Below, in pieces: positions 14,575 through 19,659 of a DNA stretch of 19,659 nucleotides. The stretch lies in the NCBI GenBank assembly GCA_002418825.1, contig DIEW01000066.1, forward strand, positions 10,344-30,002, given 5' to 3'. The translations under genes and the position numbers were made by a program. Below the pieces are notes generated by a model. That model was not told the origin of the DNA. It searched no databases and worked only from the letters and a program-made list of their open reading frames with translations. This DNA is from Syntrophaceae bacterium UBA5764. Its GTDB lineage: Bacteria > Desulfobacterota > Syntrophia > Syntrophales > Smithellaceae. Numbering within the stretch: position 1 is the stretch's first letter; every line of letters begins with the position of its first letter.

Positions 14575-17500
14575 CTATTGAGCAAGCATCTTTAACAATA
14601 AATTTGCCTGGTCCAATATCTGCCCTGGAGAGAGGGCGGAAAAAGGAAAAAGTAGCTTGCCATCTGGAGTAAAGCGCAAACGATTGTTTTCTTTATGAAA
14701 AATGGAAATAATCCGCTGAGGGTCGAGCGGCGCGGTTTTTCTGAAAAAAACATATATCCTTTTGCCGTCATAACCCATTTTTTTACCCTGCAGCAATCTG
14801 AGACGATTTCTAATCCTGATGATTTTTAATAAATTTTCCACCGGCTCAGGCAAAGCCCCGTAACAGTCAGCAAGCTCGTTTCTGATTTCAGTGATTTCTT
14901 CGTCATTTGCCGCGAGTGATATCCTTTTATACAAAACCAGTCTCTGATAAACATCCTGCACGTATTCCTCGGGAATCAAAGCGGAAACTCCCAATTGTAT
15001 TTCCGGCATCTCTTCTTCCTCTGCAATTTTTTCGCCTTTTATTTCCCGCATCGTTTTTTCCATCAACTCCGCATACAGCTCGTAACCAACGGCGCGAATA
15101 TGTCCCGACTGGGAGACACCCAGTAGGTTTCCGCCACCGCGGATTTCCAGGTCGTTCCGGGCAATCCTGAAGCCGGAACCGGGTTGAGAAAATTCTTTTA
15201 TCGTCTGCAACCTTTTCATCGCGTCAACCGAGAGCATTGCTCCCCTGGGCAATAAAAGATACGCAAAAGCCTCTACTGCCGCGCGTCCCACTCGACCGCG
15301 CAGCTGGTAGAGCTGCGCCAGTCCCAGACGGTCGGCGCGATTAATAATTATGGTGTTTGCCGTGGGAATGTCCAATCCCGAACCAACAATTGTCGTGCTT
15401 ACCAGAACATCGACTTCCCGCCGTACAAACGCGGCCATCGATTTTTCTATTTCCAGCGGTTTCATCTGCCCGTGAACGACACCAATTTTCGCCCGCGGCA
15501 CGAGGCTTTGCAGCACACGGGCAACGGAATAAATGGAACGCACACGGTCATGCACAAAAAACACCTGCCCGCCGCGCTCCAACTCTTTTTCTATCGCCGA
15601 TTTAATCACGTCTTCGTTGAACTCCAAAACGTAAGTTTTAATCGGCAAGCGTTCCTCCGGCGGCGTATTAATTATGGACAAGTCCCTGATACCAACCAGA
15701 GACAAGTGCAGTGTACGCGGTATCGGCGTGGCGGAAAGAGTCAACACATCCACCAGCGCGCGCATTTTTTTCAATTTTTCCTTATGCTCCACGCCGAAGC
15801 GCTGTTCTTCGTCGATAACCACCAAACCCAGTTCCTTGAACTCGACATCCTTCTGCAGCAGGCGGTGCGTACCAACAATGATGTCTATTTTCTGGTTCTT
15901 TAAGTCTTCCAAAATTTTCTTCTGTGCGGCAACACTTTTGAAACGATTAAGCACCTCGACGCGCACGGGAAAATCTCCGAGCCTGTCGGAAAACGTCTGA
16001 TAATGCTGCTCGGCCAGGATAGTCGTGGGCACCAAAACCGCTACCTGCTTGCCGTCCATGACGGCACGGAATGCCGCGCGGATGGCGACCTCCGTTTTAC
16101 CAAAACCGGCGTCACCGCAGATCAGTCTATCCATCGGCTTCACATCACCCATATCCTGATGAACATCCTCTATCGCCTTAAACTGATCCGGGGTTTCTTC
16201 AAATTCAAAAGTAGAACAGAATTCCTCATACATCTGACCGGGCATAGAAAAAGATTTCCTTTCCAGCACTTCGCGCGCGGCATAAATGGAAGCCAATTCT
16301 TCGGCAACTTCGCGCACCGATTTTTTCACTCTCTCCTTTACCGATTCCCAGGAAGTTCCTCCCATCCGGTCGATTTTGGGAACATAACCTTCCGGCCCTA
16401 TGTACCGCTGTATTTTTTCGAGGGAATTAACGGGTACATACAACTTGTCCGCATCCAAATATTCAATAACCAAAAAATCATTTTCAACTTTGCCGACCGC
16501 GATTCTCTTCAAGCCCCGGTAAATACCGATCCCGAAATCAGTATGAACGACATAATTCCCTTCTTTCAGATCGCCAAAGGATTTAAGGAAATAAGCTTCC
16601 CGCGGCGGCCGCAAACGGCGCGGCTTCTTTTTTCTGACAAATATTTCTTCCTCGCTTAAAAAAACCAGTTTCAGCGCCGGATAAGTAAAACCCGCGGAAA
16701 TCTTCCCTTCCCATATTATGATACCGCCGCTCTTTCCCCGTTCTTTCATTACATCCATAACGGAACTCCACAGCGGCAGCCGCACCGGCAAATCGTAAGA
16801 CATAAGAAGCTGTTTCATGCGAAAGACATCTTCCGAGGTAGGGCAGACAAAAAATACAAGCATGCCATCGGCAATCCATCCTCCGATTTTCTGCACGATT
16901 TGCTTTAAAAGGGCGTCTTCCTTAATTTCCCCGGAAACAATATCCAAAAATGGAATTTCGCGACACGCCTCAATAACAACAGCCGGTTCAGCATCTTCCG
17001 TTTCCCGTCCCAGACTGAATCCGGCAAAAGATATTTGCCGGAAATCGCGCATCAATGCCCAAACCTTGGCCTCATCAAAATAAGCGCTGTCTATATCCAG
17101 ATAGAATTTGCCGCTTTCCCGCGCATTAAACAGCAACATTTCCATTCTCGCTTGCGCTTTTTGTAGCGCCTGGCCGACAGCGAAAGGCTCATTCAAAATC
17201 AATAATGTATCTTGCGGCAGATAATCAAAGAAGCTGGACAGTCTGTCCTTTTCCGCACCAAATTCTTCATAAAACAGGGGTAAAAAAACGGGGTTTATTT
17301 CATCAGCCGCAGCGCCTTTCACGATTTCCGCCAAACGGCTGCGCACTTCACGCGGCAGCAAAAGCTCATCGGCGCGCCGCTTAACATTTCGCACGGCCAG
17401 CGTTTTTTTTCCAGGGGTGGTGATCATCTGGCTAGCTGGCGATACAAGCAAGGAATCGACAATCCGCAAAGAGCGCTGAGAAATGTTGTCAAACACGCGA

Positions 17501-18132
17501 ATGGATTCAATTTCATCGGCGGACATTTCAACGCGCAGGGGAGATTTTTCCAGTGGCGGAAACACATCAATAATGTTGCCGCGGACGCTAAACTCCCCCG
17601 TTTCTTCGACAAGGCTGACTCTTTTGTAACCAACCATATCCAAAAACGAGGCAAGGTCATCTCTGTCCAGTTTGTCTCCAGAAGAAACCACACGCGTATT
17701 TTTACTAAATTCAAACAGGGGCATAACTTTCTGCATCAAGGCGCTGACACAAGTGACAATAATTATTTTTTTGCCGCTTCGCAGGCGACCGAGTACCGCC
17801 AGCCTTATCAGCTCTTCCTCCCTTTGCAGCGATAAAACATCCGCCGCAAGATAATCGGACGGAGGATAATAAAAAACACCGTCAGCCCCGAGATAAAAGG
17901 ATAAATCGCCGGCAAAAGTCGCGGCTTCCTTTTCCTCAGCGCAAACAATAAGCAGAGTGTTATCCAGTCTCTGAAAAAGAACAGCAGCCAAAAAAGGCCG
18001 AATTGCTGTCTCAAAGGCACGGACATTGAGCTTTGCCCTCGTTTGTCCTACTTTCCTCAACAGCTCATTAAGAGATGAGCCGCTTTCTGTTTTATTCTCC
18101 AAGATATTTTTCTCCATTGACAGCGAAGCCAT
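14575..18132 (-). CDS. mfd: Transcription-repair coupling factor
   Basis: An ATP-driven translocase that removes RNA polymerase stalled at DNA lesions and recruits UvrA. The 1185 residues are typical. The N-terminal UvrB-homology part is followed by the RNA-polymerase-interacting CarD-like domain (motif GDLKEGNYVVHTDFGIGIY; DFLVIEYLDADKLYVPV). The RecG-like helicase has Walker A GDAGFGKTEVA, DEEQRFGVEHKEKLK, TLSATPIPRTLHLSL and GRVGRAAVEAFAYLL. The C-terminal TRCF domain (GVSALIPEEYVQDVYQRL) is present. An AAGGG site lies just upstream of the ATG at 18132 but is folded into a hairpin. It leads the operon mfd - PpiC-like - SurA-like - uvrA, so both the coupling factor and its UvrA partner are made from one transcript. 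Confidence 0.97.
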   Translation of the reverse strand: MASLSMEKNILENKTESGSSLNELLRKVGQTRAKLNVRAFETAIRPFLAAVLFQRLDNTLLIVCAEEKEAATFAGDLSFYLGADGVFYYPPSDYLAADVLSLQREEELIRLAVLGRLRSGKKIIIVTCVSALMQKVMPLFEFSKNTRVVSSGDKLDRDDLASFLDMVGYKRVSLVEETGEFSVRGNIIDVFPPLEKSPLRVEMSADEIESIRVFDNISQRSLRIVDSLLVSPASQMITTPGKKTLAVRNVKRRADELLLPREVRSRLAEIVKGAAADEINPVFLPLFYEEFGAEKDRLSSFFDYLPQDTLLILNEPFAVGQALQKAQARMEMLLFNARESGKFYLDIDSAYFDEAKVWALMRDFRQISFAGFSLGRETEDAEPAVVIEACREIPFLDIVSGEIKEDALLKQIVQKIGGWIADGMLVFFVCPTSEDVFRMKQLLMSYDLPVRLPLWSSVMDVMKERGKSGGIIIWEGKISAGFTYPALKLVFLSEEEIFVRKKKPRRLRPPREAYFLKSFGDLKEGNYVVHTDFGIGIYRGLKRIAVGKVENDFLVIEYLDADKLYVPVNSLEKIQRYIGPEGYVPKIDRMGGTSWESVKERVKKSVREVAEELASIYAAREVLERKSFSMPGQMYEEFCSTFEFEETPDQFKAIEDVHQDMGDVKPMDRLICGDAGFGKTEVAIRAAFRAVMDGKQVAVLVPTTILAEQHYQTFSDRLGDFPVRVEVLNRFKSVAAQKKILEDLKNQKIDIIVGTHRLLQKDVEFKELGLVVIDEEQRFGVEHKEKLKKMRALVDVLTLSATPIPRTLHLSLVGIRDLSIINTPPEERLPIKTYVLEFNEDVIKSAIEKELERGGQVFFVHDRVRSIYSVARVLQSLVPRAKIGVVHGQMKPLEIEKSMAAFVRREVDVLVSTTIVGSGLDIPTANTIIINRADRLGLAQLYQLRGRVGRAAVEAFAYLLLPRGAMLSVDAMKRLQTIKEFSQPGSGFRIARNDLEIRGGGNLLGVSQSGHIRAVGYELYAELMEKTMREIKGEKIAEEEEMPEIQLGVSALIPEEYVQDVYQRLVLYKRISLAANDEEITEIRNELADCYGALPEPVENLLKIIRIRNRLRLLQGKKMGYDGKRIYVFFRKTAPLDPQRIISIFHKENNRLRFTPDGKLLFPFSALSPGQILDQANLLLKMLAQ

Positions 18133-18153
18133 TTACCCTTGTTTCCGGGTAAA
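18130..18153 (-). promoter_or_regulatory. Hairpin sequestering the mfd ribosome binding site and start
   Basis: On the minus strand, TTTACCC (18153-18147) is perfectly complementary to GGGTAAA (18138-18132) across an eight-base loop. The 3' arm contains most of the AAGGG Shine-Dalgarno and the first base of the ATG, so folding would reduce mfd translation. It may be chance, as a 7-bp stem is modest. Confidence 0.35.
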
Positions 18154-18196
18154 ATCATTCCAGACCGTTTTCTGCTTCTTCTCAAAAACGTATTTT

Positions 18197-18223
18197 TCTA
18201 TAACAATTACATGTTTTATTCAA
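18197..18223 (-). promoter_or_regulatory. Candidate promoter for the mfd-uvrA operon
   Basis: On the minus strand there is an extended -10, TGt-TATAGA (18202-18197). TTGAAT (18223-18218) lies only 15 bases upstream, so the -35 pairing is poor and the extended -10 carries most of the weight. It lies about 65 bases before the mfd ATG. No LexA-type box was recognised. Confidence 0.3.
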
Positions 18224-18266
18224 GGCCACCAGACGTCTGAAAATTAATTTAACCACTTCTTATCAG

Positions 18267-18294
18267 TTGACAATCGTTATACGTTTGGTAAGCT
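18267..18294 (+). promoter_or_regulatory. Candidate promoter for moeA
   Basis: A perfect TTGACA (18267-18272) lies 16 bases before TGg-TAAGCT (18289-18294), a weak -10 with an extended TGn. A transcript would begin about 24 bases before the moeA ATG, leaving room for the AGGGGGGA ribosome binding site at 18309-18316. Confidence 0.4.
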
Positions 18295-18323
18295 GTTTTT
18301 AAATCAACAGGGGGGATTTTAAG

Positions 18324-19565
18324 ATGATTTCTGTAGAAAAAGCTCTGAAAACAATTTTGGCAAGCGCCCGGCTTATGGGCACGGAAAAAATCAATATTCT
18401 CGATGCTCAACGGCGCGCGATTGCCGAGAATATATATGCCGGCCGCGATATTCCTTCCGTTGATAATTCGGCGATGGACGGATATGCCCTCCGCGCGGCT
18501 GACACCAGAGGAGCAACCCCGAAAAAACCGGTTTGGTTCAAAATTATCGAAGAAATACCGGCGGGAAAAATTCCGCGAAAAAAACTACGTTCCAAAGAAG
18601 CCGCCCGTATTATGACCGGCGCAATTATTCCCGGCGGGGCCGACGCGGTCATCCGCCAGGAAAATACGCGCCGAGAAGGAAACCTTGTTGCCGTATTGAC
18701 GCCCGTGGCCCGAAAAACAGATATTCGGTTTGCCGGCGAAGACGTGCGCAAAGGCGAACTTGTCATTCACAAAAACAGCGTGATGGGTGCCGCACAAATC
18801 GGCATGTTGGCCGCTCTGGGTAAAAAGTCCGCGCTTGTTTACAAAAAACCCCGCGTGGCCATAATGGCGACCGGAGACGAGCTTGTGGATATCGACACCA
18901 ATCCATCTCCGGGAAAAATCGTCAACAGCAACAGCTACTCCCTGGCCACTCTGGTGGACGACTGCGGAGGCGTTCCCGTTATTCTGGGCATTACCAGGGA
19001 CAATAAATCCGCTCTGAAACAAAAGTTCAGTACTGCGCTCAAAAACGATGTCATCATTTCCTCCGGCGGCGTATCCGTAGGGGATTACGATTTAGTAAAG
19101 GATATCATGGTCAATATGGGAAATTCCATGTACTTCTGGCAGGTGGCCATGCGACCGGGAAAACCTCTGGCCTTCGGCGCAATCAAAGGAGTCCCTTTGT
19201 TTGGCCTGCCGGGAAATCCGGTTTCCACGATGGTTTCCTTTGAACAATTTGTCCGTCCCTATCTTTTGAAGATACAGGGTCATAGAAATATTTTCCGGCC
19301 CGTTCTTAAAGCGATAAGCGTGGAAAATCTGGAAAAGAAGGCAGGCGTTAAAAATTTTCTGCGTGCCATCGTTAAGCGGGAAAAAGACAAATACATCGTA
19401 AAGACGACCGGCAATCAGGGCTCCGGCATCCTGAAATCAATGGTCACAGCCAACGCACTAATTATTCTCGGCGAAAAAGAAACAAAAATTAAAAAAGGCG
19501 ATAAAGTTACTGTTCAGTTACTGGATGATTCATTGTTCAAAACAGATTCATTTTTATCTGTCTAG
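18324..19565 (+). CDS. moeA: Molybdopterin molybdenumtransferase MoeA
   Basis: Inserts molybdate (or tungstate) into adenylylated molybdopterin, the last common step of molybdenum cofactor synthesis, in the cytoplasm. The 413 residues match the family (about 410). PSVDNSAMDGYALR (44-57) has the conserved Asp52. MTGAIIPGGADAVIRQENT (97-115) and RFAGEDVRKGE with Asp140 follow. The MoCF domain (about 178-318) has ATGDEL with Glu186, NSNSYSL, SSGGVSVGDYDLVKD (246-260) and MRPGKPLAFG...GLPGNPVSTMVSF. All MoeA hallmarks are present. A strong purine-rich AGGGGGGA lies upstream of the ATG. It stands alone here, divergent from mfd, with no other moa/mob genes in view. Anaerobes often carry more than one MoeA paralogue, including tungsten forms; which this is cannot be told from sequence. 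Confidence 0.95.
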   Translation: MISVEKALKTILASARLMGTEKINILDAQRRAIAENIYAGRDIPSVDNSAMDGYALRAADTRGATPKKPVWFKIIEEIPAGKIPRKKLRSKEAARIMTGAIIPGGADAVIRQENTRREGNLVAVLTPVARKTDIRFAGEDVRKGELVIHKNSVMGAAQIGMLAALGKKSALVYKKPRVAIMATGDELVDIDTNPSPGKIVNSNSYSLATLVDDCGGVPVILGITRDNKSALKQKFSTALKNDVIISSGGVSVGDYDLVKDIMVNMGNSMYFWQVAMRPGKPLAFGAIKGVPLFGLPGNPVSTMVSFEQFVRPYLLKIQGHRNIFRPVLKAISVENLEKKAGVKNFLRAIVKREKDKYIVKTTGNQGSGILKSMVTANALIILGEKETKIKKGDKVTVQLLDDSLFKTDSFLSV

Positions 19566-19584
19566 TATCAATGTTTTTTGCCTG

Positions 19585-19613
19585 TTGACACACCAATGTT
19601 TTAAAGTTAGATT
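19585..19613 (+). promoter_or_regulatory. Promoter-like motif after moeA, reading out of the window
   Basis: A perfect TTGACA (19585-19590) lies 17 bases before TAGATT (19608-19613), four of six to the -10 consensus. It is 20 bases past the moeA stop. The predicted transcript begins near 19620 and runs off the right edge through a GC-richer stretch with no start codon visible in the 40 bases shown, so its target is unseen. Confidence 0.45.
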
Positions 19614-19659
19614 TACGCAACAGTTTTCCCCTGGGGAAGTGCCAAGGTCACTGGTGGGC

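Noticed and set aside
19620..19659. Molybdenum-cofactor riboswitch, 6S RNA or SRP RNA at the right edge
   Set aside because: I could not match the visible 40 bases to the conserved cores of any of these RNAs.
1..19659. CRISPR arrays, insertion sequences, prophage or defence systems
   Set aside because: No direct repeats, transposase, integrase or defence domains were seen. All strong reading frames are explained by core or common accessory genes.

Overview
The window looks like chromosomal DNA from a Gram-negative anaerobe, most plausibly a deltaproteobacterium (Desulfobacterota, Syntrophales-like). This is inferred from four things: the mfd / two-parvulin / uvrA cluster, a REC-HD-GYP response regulator, lipoprotein and Sec signal peptides, and a probable selenoprotein. 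There are no insertion sequences, phage genes or CRISPR arrays. Almost everything is housekeeping or core-accessory, with moderate GC and uniform codon use.

Layout from left to right. 1-53 is the 3' part of a tRNA-Glu, followed by a terminator shared with a convergent Lys/Ala/Pro-rich protein gene. 892-2067 (-) is an RlmD/TrmA-type rRNA uridine methyltransferase. It is divergent from a rhomboid protease with an N-terminal zinc ribbon (2199-3038), which is followed by an MFS transporter (3117-4286). The MFS gene runs tail-to-tail into an RlmI-type rRNA cytosine methyltransferase (4289-5479, -), itself divergent from a GDP-mannose pyrophosphorylase gene (5583-6659). Next is a stretch that a standard gene caller would leave blank (6660-7094), then the maf-yggS pair (7095-8388). 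An HD-GYP response regulator (8404-9594, -) follows. A four-gene minus-strand operon of repair and periplasmic folding genes comes next (mfd, PpiC-like lipoprotein, SurA-like, uvrA; 18132 down to 9729). The last gene is moeA (18324-19565, +). Near the right edge is a promoter-like motif for something that continues beyond the window.

The main discovery is in the apparently empty interval. On the minus strand, 6664-6960 encodes a 98-residue secreted heavy-metal-associated (HMA/MerP-like) protein whose second metal-site cysteine is an in-frame TGA (Cys-Ala-Ala-Sec). Nineteen nucleotides after that TGA is the loop of a perfect 8-bp hairpin with a G-first loop, as expected for a bacterial SECIS. 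The gene also has a good ribosome binding site, a candidate promoter and an open frame of 60 codons after the TGA. I read it as a selenoprotein gene, not a pseudogene.

Functional links: mfd and uvrA are both nucleotide-excision repair genes and sit in one transcription unit with two parvulin-type foldases. maf and yggS are translationally coupled. moeA would supply molybdenum cofactor, which in many anaerobes serves selenium-containing oxidoreductases, but nothing in this window proves that link.
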